Origin: Pseudomonadota bacterium
GTDB taxonomy: Bacteria; Pseudomonadota; Alphaproteobacteria; Rhizobiales; Methylopilaceae
Assembly: GCA_023388965.1 (NCBI GenBank)
Contig: JAEWFF010000004.1
Span: 131,501-195,500, forward strand
Direction of reading: 5' to 3'
DNA: 64,000 bases
Position 1 is the first letter of the stretch; each line of letters opens with the position of its first letter. Shown in pieces: positions 44,822 to 54,500 of this stretch. A model generated the notes under the pieces. It searched no databases, had not been told where the DNA came from, and was given only the letters and a program-made list of their open reading frames with translations. A program made the translations under genes and the position numbers.

Positions 44822-46462
44822 TCAAGCTTTCGTCAGAAGGGCTTCGAGATGATCGAGCCGGTCCGCCTCGCGCGGCGGCTTGTCCCAGCGGATGCGCGCG
44901 ATGCGCGGAAAACGCATGGCGACGCCGGAGCGGTGCCGCGCCGAACGCGACAGGCCCTCGAATGCGATTTCCAGGACGAGGCCTTCGTCCGCGTCATGCA
45001 TGACCTCGCGCACCGGACCGAAACGATTGATCGTGTTGTTGCGCACAAAACGGTCGAGCTTCAGCAATTCCTCGTCGGTGAAACCGAAATAGGCCTTGCC
45101 GACCGGGACGAGTTCCTCGCCCTCCTCGCCCTCGGTCCAGACGCCGAAGGTGAAATCCGAATAATAGGACGAACGGCGGCCCGAACCTCTCTGTGCATAC
45201 ATCAGAACGGCATCGACATTGAACGGATCGCGCTTCCATTTGAACCATTCGCCTTTGGGACGGCCGGGCACGTAAACAGAGGCGCGGCGCTTGATCATGA
45301 CGCCCTCGACCGCTTCCGCATCCACACCTGCGCCATGCGAGGCCGGATCGGCGCGCGCTTCGGTGAGTGCGTGCCAGGTCGCAAAGCCGATCTGCGGCGA
45401 CAGGTCGAAGACCGGGGAATCGAGTTTCTGAATGAAGGATTCGAGCCGCGCGCGGCGTTCGTCGAAAATGAGTGTGCGCAGATCCTCGCCGTTTTCCGTC
45501 AGAAGATCGTAGGCGCGGATATGGGCCGGAAAATCCTGCACCAGTTTCGGCGTGATCGTCTTGCGGTTCAGGCGCTGCTGCAGGACGTTGAAGCTCTGCA
45601 CACGGCCTTCGCGCAGGATGAGAAGTTCGCCGTCGAGCGCGCCGTCGAATTGGATCGCGGCGAGCACGTCGGGAAAGGCGGCGGAAATGTCCTCCCCGGT
45701 GCGCGAGTACAGACGCGCCGCGTGGCGCCCATCGGCATCCTTGCCGCCGACGGCCTGAACGCGGATGCCGTCCCATTTCCATTCGGCGGTGAAATCGGAG
45801 GGATCGAGATTGTCGCGCCAGTTGGACGTGTCCTCGATCGCGGTCGAGAGCATGGGCGGATGGAAGGGCGCGGGATTTGTGTTTTCCGGAATTCCTGCCC
45901 GGCCTTCGACCCAGGCGAACAATTCCTCGTAGGGCGGTTCGAGGCCGGGCCAGACATGCTCGATATCGTTCGGCGCGATGTTCTCGCCCATACCGGCGAC
46001 CGCCGTTTTCGCAAGGCGCGCCGTGACGCCGACACGCAGCGAACCGGTGATGAGCTTGAGCAGCGCCCAGCGCCCGGTCTCGTCGAGCGCATCGAGCCAG
46101 GAGGCAAGACGGTTCGGCAGATCGAGTTTCGATGTCTCGTGAAGTCCGGCGACGATTTCCGTCAGCGTCGGCACATGATCGGTACCGCGCGTGGCCGGCC
46201 ACATCAGCGCGACCGTTTCCGCCATGTCGCCGACATAATCGCGCGAGAGCTGGAACAGATAGGGATCGGTACGCTCGCCGACCAATGTGCGTACGAGATT
46301 GGGCTTGGCATGTTTGAACGAGAGCGCGCCGGTCAGCGCCGCGAGCGCCCAGCCGCGTTCCGGATCGGGCGTATCGCGGAAATAATCGGCCATCAGCGTC
46401 AGCTTGGCGTTACGCCGGGGCTCATAGGCGAGACGGTCGAGAAGGGCGGCGAAACGGTTCAC
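44822..46462 (-). CDS. ATP-dependent DNA ligase of the ligase-associated damage-response set
   Basis: The 546-residue ligase has an N-terminal DNA-binding domain, the nucleotidyl-transfer Lys229 in KWDG (motif I), later 'DGELLILREGRVQSFN' (motif III), 'GVMIKRRASVY' (motif IV) and 'EWFKWKRDP' (motif V), then an OB-fold. The GTG start at 46462 (VNRFAALLDRL) has GGAGGGG just upstream and overlaps the exonuclease stop by 4 bases. Neighbours are the exonuclease, Lhr-type helicase and PdeM that define the bacterial ligase-associated DNA damage response set. Confidence 0.92.
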   Translation of the reverse strand: MNRFAALLDRLAYEPRRNAKLTLMADYFRDTPDPERGWALAALTGALSFKHAKPNLVRTLVGERTDPYLFQLSRDYVGDMAETVALMWPATRGTDHVPTLTEIVAGLHETSKLDLPNRLASWLDALDETGRWALLKLITGSLRVGVTARLAKTAVAGMGENIAPNDIEHVWPGLEPPYEELFAWVEGRAGIPENTNPAPFHPPMLSTAIEDTSNWRDNLDPSDFTAEWKWDGIRVQAVGGKDADGRHAARLYSRTGEDISAAFPDVLAAIQFDGALDGELLILREGRVQSFNVLQQRLNRKTITPKLVQDFPAHIRAYDLLTENGEDLRTLIFDERRARLESFIQKLDSPVFDLSPQIGFATWHALTEARADPASHGAGVDAEAVEGVMIKRRASVYVPGRPKGEWFKWKRDPFNVDAVLMYAQRGSGRRSSYYSDFTFGVWTEGEEGEELVPVGKAYFGFTDEELLKLDRFVRNNTINRFGPVREVMHDADEGLVLEIAFEGLSRSARHRSGVAMRFPRIARIRWDKPPREADRLDHLEALLTKA

Positions 46463-47496
46463 GTCCCCTCCACCGGATCGGCGATATCCTGCGCTTCCTC
46501 GTCGCCATAGCCGACGATGTCCAGCGGCCGCGCCTTGAGCCCCTGCAACTCGCACCAATAGACGAGCGCCTCTTCCGCGCCATGCGTGACCCAAATTTCC
46601 TCGGCGCCGGTCTCGTGTATGGTCGCGCCGAGATCGTCCCAATCCGCGTGATCGGAAATGACGAGCGGCAGTTCGGCACCCTGCTGGCGGGCGCGGGCGC
46701 GTACGCGCATCCAGCCCGAAGCGACCGCGTTCACCGGATCGGGGAATTTACGCGACCATATTTCCTGCAGCACCGAGGGCGGGCAGATGATTATCTCGCC
46801 GCCGAGATTTTTCCGCTCATCCGGCGCGACATGGCGCACCTCGCCGAACGGCACGCCTTCGGCGATGTAGAATTCGGTGATCTTCTGCATGGCGCCGTGC
46901 ATGAAGAGCGGCCGGTCCCAGCCGCCTTCGCGCAGCAGCGCCATCAGCCGCTGCGCCTTGCCGAGCGAATAGGCGCCGACGAGATGGGCCCGCTCGGGAA
47001 AGAGCCGCGCGGAATCGAGCAGCTTGGCGAGCTCGCCGGTGGCCGGCGGATGACGGAAGACCGGCAGGCCGAACGTCGCCTCGGTGACGAACAGATGGCA
47101 CGGCACCGGCGAAAACGGCGCGCAGGTCGGATCGCGCTCGCGCTTGTAATCCCCGGACACGACCGCGCGGAAACCCTTCCACTCGAACAGGATCTGCGCC
47201 GAGCCCAGGACATGGCCCGCCGGATGAAAGCACACCTGCACGCCGCCTTTCAGCGTGACGATCTCGCCATATTCGACCGCTTGAACGGAGCCTGCGAAAT
47301 CCGGCCCGTAGCGTAGCGCCATGATGCGCAATGTCTCCGGCGTCGCCATGACATGGCCATGCCCCGCGCGGGCATGATCGGAATGAGCATGGGTGATCAG
47401 GGCGCGCTCGACCGGCCGCGTCGGGTCGATGTGGACTCCGGCAGGTCGGCAGCACAAACCTTGCGGTGTCGGGCAAAGGAGGTCTTCGGGGCGCAT
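46459..47496 (-). CDS. Ligase-associated DNA damage response exonuclease (MBL fold)
   Basis: The 345-residue metallo-beta-lactamase/beta-CASP-like nuclease has the metal site HxHxDH (His36, His38, Asp40, His41; 'ITHAHSDHARAG'), followed by 'HPAGHVLGSAQI', 'VVSGDYKRERDP' and 'ISDHADWDDL'. It resembles the mRNA 3'-end factor/SNM1 nuclease type. It is the upstream gene of the ligase unit and is divergent from the GNAT gene by 43 bases. Confidence 0.9.
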   Translation of the reverse strand: MRPEDLLCPTPQGLCCRPAGVHIDPTRPVERALITHAHSDHARAGHGHVMATPETLRIMALRYGPDFAGSVQAVEYGEIVTLKGGVQVCFHPAGHVLGSAQILFEWKGFRAVVSGDYKRERDPTCAPFSPVPCHLFVTEATFGLPVFRHPPATGELAKLLDSARLFPERAHLVGAYSLGKAQRLMALLREGGWDRPLFMHGAMQKITEFYIAEGVPFGEVRHVAPDERKNLGGEIIICPPSVLQEIWSRKFPDPVNAVASGWMRVRARARQQGAELPLVISDHADWDDLGATIHETGAEEIWVTHGAEEALVYWCELQGLKARPLDIVGYGDEEAQDIADPVEGT

Positions 47497-47539
47497 TCGC
47501 GCTAAGAGATATGGTAGGGAACGCGGCGGAGAAGAGCAG

Positions 47540-48043
47540 ATGGTGACAACGGCAAATTGGCGGCAACTCGGCGAGGCGGATATTCCGGCCCTGCTGGAGG
47601 TCCAGAAAGAGGCCTATCCCTGGCATCAGGAGGGGCCGGCCATGTTTCTCGACCGGATGCGGATCTATCCCCATGGCTGCCTCGCGCTCGATGGCCCGGA
47701 CGGGATGCTGGGCTATATTCTCAGCCATCCCTGGCACACTGATGACCCGCCACCGCTCGACACTTTGATCGGCCGGCTGCCGGAGCGGACGGGCACCTAT
47801 TATCTGCACGATCTGGCTCTGCTGAAGGCCGCGCACGGACAGGGACTCGGCGCGCGGCTGGTGCGGCATCTGGCCGAACACGCCGGCACCTGCGGCTACA
47901 CGACCATGTCTCTCGTCGCGGTCAACAATTCCGCGCCGTTCTGGGAACGGCAGGGCTTCGCCGCGCGTGAGGTGCCGAATCTCGCGGCGAAGCTGAAAAC
48001 CTATGGGCCGGACGCCGTGTTCATGACGCGCGCGCTGGACTGA
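47540..48043 (+). CDS. GNAT family N-acetyltransferase
   Basis: The 167-residue GNAT domain has the acetyl-CoA loop 'LLKAAHGQGLGARLVRHLAE' (motif A, Q/R-x-x-G-x-G/A) and 'VNNSAPFWERQGF' (motif B). The start at 47540 has GGAGAAG 8 bases before it. It lies inside the ligase-associated repair island, upstream of and on the same strand as the helicase, so it is probably co-transcribed. Its acceptor is unknown. Confidence 0.88.
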   Translation: MVTTANWRQLGEADIPALLEVQKEAYPWHQEGPAMFLDRMRIYPHGCLALDGPDGMLGYILSHPWHTDDPPPLDTLIGRLPERTGTYYLHDLALLKAAHGQGLGARLVRHLAEHAGTCGYTTMSLVAVNNSAPFWERQGFAAREVPNLAAKLKTYGPDAVFMTRALD

Positions 48044-48095
48044 TCCCGGAACCGAGCGAGCGCCCGCCACGACATCCGACGCCGACGACGACCTT

Positions 48096-50717
48096 CTGCC
48101 CGAGACCTTCACGTGCTGGTTCGCCGCGCGCGGCTGGATAGCGCGCCCACACCAGATCGCGCTGCTGCGGCAGGCCCGCGCGGGCCGCTCGACGCTTCTG
48201 ATCGCGCCGACCGGAGCGGGCAAGACGCTCGCGGGGTTTCTGCCGAGTCTGGTGGAATTGGGGGAGATGTATGTCCCGGGGACGCGGAGCGGAGCCCGGG
48301 ACCCATACGCCGCATCATCTGCGAGCAAACCACAAACGTCACGGACTATGGGTCCCGGACAGGCACGTTCCGCGCCTTCCGGGACACGCAGACGCGGCGT
48401 CCATACGCTCTACATCTCGCCGCTGAAGGCCCTTGCCGTCGATGTCGCGCGCAATGTCGAAACGCCGATCCGCGAAATGGGCCTTGCGATCCGCGTCGAG
48501 AGCCGCTCAGGCGACACGCCGCAATCGAAAAGACAAAGACAGAAAACCGACCCGCCCGATCTGCTGCTGACGACGCCGGAACAGGTGTCGCTGCTGATCG
48601 CGAGCCGCGAGGCAGAGCTGCTGTTTTCCGGCCTCTCCCGCATCATCGTCGATGAGGCGCATGCGCTGGCGCCGGACAAGCGCGGCGATCTCCTGTCGCT
48701 CGCGCTGGCGCGGCTGAAGAAACTCGCGCCGCAGGCGACGATCACCGGGCTGTCCGCAACGGTGGCCGATCCGGACGATCTGCGGCGGTGGCTGGTTCCC
48801 GCCTCTTCCTATCAGGAAGGGAGTGCCGAGGCAGGGGGAGGTGAACTCGCCGATCTCGTCATGGTCGAAGGCGGGGCGGCGCCGGACATCCTCATCCACG
48901 ACACGAAGGAGCATCTGCCCTGGTCGGGCCATGCGGCGAAACACGCGCTGCCCGCGGTCTATGACGAGATCAGGCGGCACAGGATGACCCTGATCTTCGT
49001 CAATACGAGATTCGTCGCCGAATTCGCATTCCAGGAATTGTGGCGACTGAACACCGACGATCTGCCGATCGCGCTGCATCACGGTTCGCTCGATGTGATG
49101 CAGAGGCGGCGCGTGGAAGCGGCAATGGCAGCCGGGAAACTGCGCGCGGTCGTTGCCACCTCGACGCTCGATCTCGGCATTGACTGGGGCGATATCGATC
49201 TCGTCGTGCATCTCGGTTCGCCCAAGGGCTCGTCGCGGCTTCTGCAAAGGATCGGCCGCGCCAATCACCGCATGGACGAACCGTCCAAGGCCATCATCGT
49301 GCCGGGCTCGCGCTTCGAGCGCGTGGAATGCGAGGCGACGCGCATGGCCGCGCTTGCCGGCGAGCAGGACGCCGAGATGCTGCGCACCGGCGGGCTCGAC
49401 GTGCTGGCGCAGCACATTCTCGGAATGGCGACGGCCGCGCCGTTCGACGCCGACGACCTGTTCGCCGAAGTGACGGACGCCGCGCCCTATTGCGCCCTCA
49501 CACGCGCGGATTTCGACGCGGCGCTGAATTTTGCTGCGACCGGCGGCTATGCGCTACGCACATACGAACGCTTCGCAAAAATAAGGCGAACGAAAGACGG
49601 CCTCTGGCGCATTTCAAATCCGCGCATGGCGCAGCAATACCGGATGAATGTCGGCACGATCACCGAAGCGGACATGGTGAAGATACGCCTGATGCGCGGC
49701 GGCCGCGGCGGCGCGGGCTTCACCGGCCCGGTCGGGCGCGGCGGACGCGTGCTCGGCGAACTCGAAGAGAGCTTTGTCGCCATGCTGTCGCCGGGAGACA
49801 CGTTCGTCTTCGGCGGCGAGATTCTGGAATTCCACGCCGTGCAGGACGATTCCGCCTTTTGCACGCGCTCGAATGCAAACGATCCGAAAGTGCCGAGCTA
49901 TGCCGGCGCGCGCATGCCGTTCAGTTCGGGCGTTGCAGCCCGCGTGCGGACGATGATCGCCCATCCGGAGCAATGGGGCGCATTTCCCGAACAGGTGCGC
50001 GAGTGGCTGGACATCCAGCGCCAGCGCTCGCGCCTGCCGGCGCCGGATGAGCTTCTGGTCGAGACCTTCCCGCGCGCCGGACGCTTCTTTCTCACCTGCT
50101 ATCCGTTCGAGGGGCGCAACGCGCACCAGACTCTCGGAATGCTGCTGACGCGGCGTATGGACCGCGCAAAGCTGCGGCCGCTCGGCTTCGTCGCGACCGA
50201 TTACGCCGTCACCGTCTGGGGCCTTGGCGACACGGCCGCGCGCGTGAAAAACAACACGCTGCACATCGAGGACCTGTTTTCCGAGGACATGCTGGGCGAC
50301 GATCTCGAGGAATGGCTTGCCGAATCGAGCCTGATGAAGCGGAACTTCCGCGACTGCGCGCTCATCGCCGGACTGATCGAGCGCAACTTTCCCGGCCAGA
50401 GGAAGACCGGGCGGCAGGTGACGATGTCATCCGATCTGATCTACGACGTTCTCCGCCGCCATGAGCCGGACCACATCCTGCTGCGCGCGGCGCGCGCGGA
50501 TGCGGCACGCGGCCTTCTCGACATTTCGCGCATCTCGTCCATGCTCGCGCGCGTGAAGGGAAAGATCGTGCATGTGCCGCTGGACCGCGTTTCGCCGCTC
50601 GCCGTGCCCGGCATTCTCGAAATCGGGCGCGAGCAGGTTTCCGGTGAGGAACGCGACGCGCTCTTGATCGAAGCGGAAGAGGAACTCGCCGCCGAGGCGA
50701 TGGAAGCGAACGAGTGA
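48096..50717 (+). CDS. Ligase-associated DEXH helicase (Lhr-like), with in-frame repeat insertion
   Basis: This superfamily 2 helicase of about 870 residues has Walker A (APTGAGKT, 48204-48227), DEAH box 'IIVDEAHALAPD', 'TGLSATVADPDDL', and the C-terminal RecA half with 'ATSTLDLGIDWGDIDLVVHLG' and 'RLLQRIGRANHR'. An Lhr-type winged-helix and C-terminal region follow. Between Walker A and the next motif ('HTLYISPLKALAVD') the frame is extended by about 43 residues encoded by repeat family 1 copy C (48269-48390). No ATG, GTG or TTG occurs in frame between the stop at 48024 and Walker A; CTG at 48096 is given as a possible start. The first conventional start, GTG at 48252, would lose Walker A. 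Confidence 0.85.
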   Translation: MPETFTCWFAARGWIARPHQIALLRQARAGRSTLLIAPTGAGKTLAGFLPSLVELGEMYVPGTRSGARDPYAASSASKPQTSRTMGPGQARSAPSGTRRRGVHTLYISPLKALAVDVARNVETPIREMGLAIRVESRSGDTPQSKRQRQKTDPPDLLLTTPEQVSLLIASREAELLFSGLSRIIVDEAHALAPDKRGDLLSLALARLKKLAPQATITGLSATVADPDDLRRWLVPASSYQEGSAEAGGGELADLVMVEGGAAPDILIHDTKEHLPWSGHAAKHALPAVYDEIRRHRMTLIFVNTRFVAEFAFQELWRLNTDDLPIALHHGSLDVMQRRRVEAAMAAGKLRAVVATSTLDLGIDWGDIDLVVHLGSPKGSSRLLQRIGRANHRMDEPSKAIIVPGSRFERVECEATRMAALAGEQDAEMLRTGGLDVLAQHILGMATAAPFDADDLFAEVTDAAPYCALTRADFDAALNFAATGGYALRTYERFAKIRRTKDGLWRISNPRMAQQYRMNVGTITEADMVKIRLMRGGRGGAGFTGPVGRGGRVLGELEESFVAMLSPGDTFVFGGEILEFHAVQDDSAFCTRSNANDPKVPSYAGARMPFSSGVAARVRTMIAHPEQWGAFPEQVREWLDIQRQRSRLPAPDELLVETFPRAGRFFLTCYPFEGRNAHQTLGMLLTRRMDRAKLRPLGFVATDYAVTVWGLGDTAARVKNNTLHIEDLFSEDMLGDDLEEWLAESSLMKRNFRDCALIAGLIERNFPGQRKTGRQVTMSSDLIYDVLRRHEPDHILLRAARADAARGLLDISRISSMLARVKGKIVHVPLDRVSPLAVPGILEIGREQVSGEERDALLIEAEEELAAEAMEANE
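48269..48390. repeat. Dispersed palindromic repeat family 1, copy C, inside the helicase gene
   Basis: Modules 'tatgtcccggg...cccgggacccatacgcc' and 'actatgggtcccgga...tccgggacacgc' flank a 40-base spacer, as in copies A and B. The element is in frame with the helicase and has no stop codon in that frame. Confidence 0.8.
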
Positions 50718-50740
50718 TGGAAAGAATGACCGGCGCGACT

Positions 50741-50852
50741 GCTCCCTCTCCCCGCTTGCGGGGAGAGGGCCGGGGTGAGGGGCAAGAAATCGCACGCAGC
50801 CCCTCACCCGGCGCTGCGCGCCGACCTCTCCCCGCAAGCGGGGAGAGGCAGG
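50741..50852. repeat. Two inverted copies of repeat family 2
   Basis: CCCTCTCCCCG/CGGGGAGAGGG then 'ccggggtgagggg', followed after 20 bases by 'cccctcacccgg' and CCTCTCCCCGC/GCGGGGAGAGG. The pair forms a tail-to-tail palindrome filling the gap between helicase and pdeM. Confidence 0.85.
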
Positions 50853-50887
50853 CCGAGCCCGACTCGCTCGTGTCCGTACATGGATCT

Positions 50888-51538
50888 ATGTTCACCGTGC
50901 AACGGGAGGGCGCGCTCTGGCACGAGGACGAGCGCGTTCTGATCGTTGCCGATCTGCATCTCGAAAAGGGCTCAGCTTTTGCCGAACGGGGACGCGGACT
51001 GTTGCCGCCCTACGATACCGGCGCGACGTTTGCGCTGCTCGCCACGCTGATCGACCGCCTCGATCCGGCATGCGTGGTCGCGCTCGGCGACAGTTTTCAT
51101 GACAGCCGCGCCGGCGAGCGTATGCACGAGCGCGATATCGAAACCTTGTGCGCGCTGCAGACGGGACGCGACTGGCTGTGGGTGAAGGGCAATCACGATC
51201 CCGATCCGCCGAGCTGCGTTTCAGGCGAATGGCACGGCGAGTTCCGCCTTGGCCCTTGCGTGATGCGGCACGAACCGGCGGCAGGCGATGCGCCCGGCGA
51301 GATCGCGGGCCATCTGCATCCGGTGGCGAAGATCGTGGTGCGCGGCGAAAGCGTCCGGCGGCGCTGCGTGGTTTCGGACGGGCGCCGCGCGATTCTACCG
51401 GCTTTCGGCGTCTATGCCGGCGGGCTGAATGTGCGCGACCGGGCCTTCGACGGCCTGTTCCGGGGCGAAACCCTCTCCGCCTGGATGCTGGGCGCGAGCG
51501 GCATCTACCTTATGCCGGGCGAACGCCTCGTTCCCTGA
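50888..51538 (+). CDS. pdeM: Ligase-associated endonuclease PdeM (calcineurin-like phosphoesterase)
   Basis: The 216-residue metallophosphoesterase has 'VADLHLEKG' (D-x-H), 'VALGDSFHD' (GD) and 'VKGNHDPDPP' (GNHD), with 'GHLHP' near the end, the complete di-metal set. Fourth member of the ligase-associated damage-response set. The ATG at 50888 (MFTVQREGALWH) starts at the domain; a longer frame from 50714 only translates the repeat at 50741-50852. The distance from the helicase is due to that repeat. Confidence 0.9.
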   Translation: MFTVQREGALWHEDERVLIVADLHLEKGSAFAERGRGLLPPYDTGATFALLATLIDRLDPACVVALGDSFHDSRAGERMHERDIETLCALQTGRDWLWVKGNHDPDPPSCVSGEWHGEFRLGPCVMRHEPAAGDAPGEIAGHLHPVAKIVVRGESVRRRCVVSDGRRAILPAFGVYAGGLNVRDRAFDGLFRGETLSAWMLGASGIYLMPGERLVP

Positions 51539-54500
51539 TCAGTGGAAATCGCGCGATTTCGGAACGATCCGTACATTGCGTGGATGGTTCGATGCCCGCG
51601 GATAATGCGGATTGCGCACGGCATCGGCGCGGGCGAGATCGAATTCTGGATCGGTGACGTCCGACAAACGGGCAAGATCGCCGCTGCGGTCGATGAGCCG
51701 TGTCACCATCAGATGCACGACATTTTCCTCGCTTTTCTGAATTCTGCCATGCGCCTCGATCAGGCGCGAGGCCATGACCTCGCGCCGGAACTGCGCGAAC
51801 CTGTTCTGCCACATGACCGTGTTGACGATGCCGCTCTCATCCTCGATCGTCATGAAGATGGCCTTGCCCTCGCCCGGCCGCTGGCGGACCAGGACAACGC
51901 CCGCGACCTTGCAGAACGCCCCATCCTTCAGCGCCAGCGCCTCCGCCGCGCTTCTTATGCCCTCCGCACGATAACGCGCGCGAAGGAAGGACATCGGATG
52001 CGCCTTCAGCGACAGACGCATGGTCTGGTAATCCGTCACCACATGTTCGGACAGATGCATGGCCGGGAGCTGCGCGTCCGGTTCCGGCGCAAGTTCGGCG
52101 GCGTCTGCATAGGCAAACAGGGGCAGTGCCTCCCGCCCCGGCAGGCGGCGCACGGCCCATAAAGCCTCGCGCCGGTCGAACCCGATGGAACGGCAGGCAT
52201 CGGCATCGGCGAGAAGCTCCAGCGCGCGGCGCGGCAACGAAGTGCGGCGCGCGAAAATCTCGATATCGGTAAAGCCCGCGCCGCGTTGCGTCGCCAGCAT
52301 ATCCGCCCATTCCTCGCGGAAGCCGTCGATCTGACGCAGGCCGAGGCGCAGCGCGAGTGTCCTGCCGTCCGCACACTTCTCCAGAGTATTATCCCAGACA
52401 CTGTGGTTGAGATCGGCGGGACGGACCTCGACGCCATGCTCGCGCGCATCGCGCACGATCTGCGCCGGGGCGTAAAAGCCCATGGGCTGCGAGTTCAAAA
52501 GGGCCGCGGCGAACACCGCCGGATAACGGCATTTGATCCATGACGAGACATAAACGAGATGGGCGAAGGCGGCGGCGTGGCTTTCCGGAAAACCATAGGA
52601 GCCAAAACCCTCGATCTGCGCGAAACAGCGTTCGGCGAAGGCGCGCTCATAGCCGCGGCGCACCATGCCCTCGATCATCTTGACCTTGAGCGTGTGGATC
52701 GTACCGACATGACGGAATGTGGCCATGGCCCGGCGCAACTGGTTCGATTCATCGGCCGTGAAATCAGCGGCGACAATAGCGAGCCGCATGGCCTGTTCCT
52801 GAAAGAGCGGTACGCCGAGCGTCTTTCCGAGCACGTCCTTCAGTTCGTCAGGATTGTGCGGCGGCGCGGGCGATGGAAACTCCGGATGCTCCTTCCCGGC
52901 ACGCCGACGTAAATACGGATGCACCATATCGCCCTGGATCGGGCCAGGGCGGACGATGGCCACCTGAATGGCGAGATCGTAGAAATTCCTCGGCTTCAGG
53001 CGCGGCAGCATATTGATCTGGGCGCGGCTTTCGACCTGAAAGACGCCGATGGAATCGCCCTTGCAGAGCATGTCGTAGGTGGCGGCATCATCGCGCGGGA
53101 TCGAGGACAGGTTGTGATCCAGCCCCTCATGATCGCGCAGCAGGACGAGGGCTTTCCTGAGACAGGTCAGCATTCCGAGCGCAAGGATGTCGACCTTCAT
53201 CAGGCCGAGCACGGCGATGTCGTCGCGGTCCCATTCGATGAAGGTGCGGTCCTCCATCGCGGCATTGCCGATGGGCACGATCTCGTCGAGGCGGCCGCGC
53301 GTCAGGATAAAGCCGCCGACATGCTGCGACAGATGGCGCGGAAAGCCGATCAGGCGGTTGGCAAAGCGCACCGCGCGGGCGATCTCGGGATTGCCGGGCA
53401 CCATGCCGGCCTGACGGACATGATCGTCCGGCATCTCGTCGCCCCACGAGCCCCACACGGTCGAGGCCAGAGCGGAGGTGACATCCTCCGTCAGGCCGAG
53501 CACCTTGCCGACCTCGCGGATGGCGCTGCGCGGACGATACGAAATCACGGTCGCGGCGATGGCCGCCCGCTCGCGACCATAACGCCCGTACATATACTGG
53601 ATGACTTCCTCGCGCCGCTCATGCTCGAAATCGACATCGATGTCCGGCGGCTCTTCGCGCTCCTTTGACAGGAAGCGCGCGAAGAGAACATCGATCTCCT
53701 CCGGATCGACATTGGTGATGCCCAGAATGAAGCAGACGACGGAATTCGCCGCCGAGCCGCGGCCCTGGCAGAGAATGCCCCGGTCTTCCGCGAAGCGGAC
53801 GACATCGTGGATGGTCAGGAAATAGCGCGCATAATCGGAGACGGCGATGAAGGCGAGTTCGTCGCGCAGGAGCTTTTCGACCTTCGGCGGAATGCCGTCC
53901 GGATAACGAAAAGAAGCGCGGCGCCAGCACAGATCTTCGAGATGGCTTTGCGCGGTCTTGCCGGGCGGAACGGGCTCGTCCGGATAATCCGGCTTCAGTT
54001 CGGCGAGCGAGAAATTCATGCGGGCGAGAAGATGCAGCGTTTCCTCGACCGCTTCCGGCGCATCGCGGAACAGGCGCGCCATTTCCTGCGGCGATTTCAG
54101 ATGGCGCTCGGCATTGGCTTCGAGAATGCGGCCGGCATTTTCGATCTTCAAACCTTCGCGGATGCAGGTCACGACATCCTGCAAGGGGCGTTCTTCAGGG
54201 GTCGCGTAAAGCGCGTCGTTGGTCGCGATCAGCGGGACGGCATGTTCGCGCGCCATGTCCTTCAGCGCGGCGAGACGGCGGCGGTCGTCGCCGCGCCGGT
54301 GCATGGCCGCACCGAGCCAGAGCGAGCCGGACGCAGCCCCGACAAGACGCGCGAGCGCGGCTTTCGATGTCCGCACATCACGGTCCGGCATCAGGATAAG
54401 CAGAAGATCGCGCGTATCGGCAAGAAGGTCGCAGAGATAGAGAAGGCAATCGCCCTTTTCCGTGCGCCGGTTGCCGGTCGTCAGCAGACGGCAGAGCCGC

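Noticed and set aside
48044..48200. Frameshift explanation for the helicase N-terminus
   Set aside because: The other two frames have no ATG in this stretch and do not encode the conserved N-terminal motif; a shift alone does not supply a start.
50741..50852. CRISPR-like array
   Set aside because: Only two inverted units, no regular direct repeats or unique spacers, and the same unit is dispersed in the window.
50714..50887. Longer N-terminus for PdeM
   Set aside because: The extra residues are only the translated repeat; the phosphoesterase domain begins at 50888.
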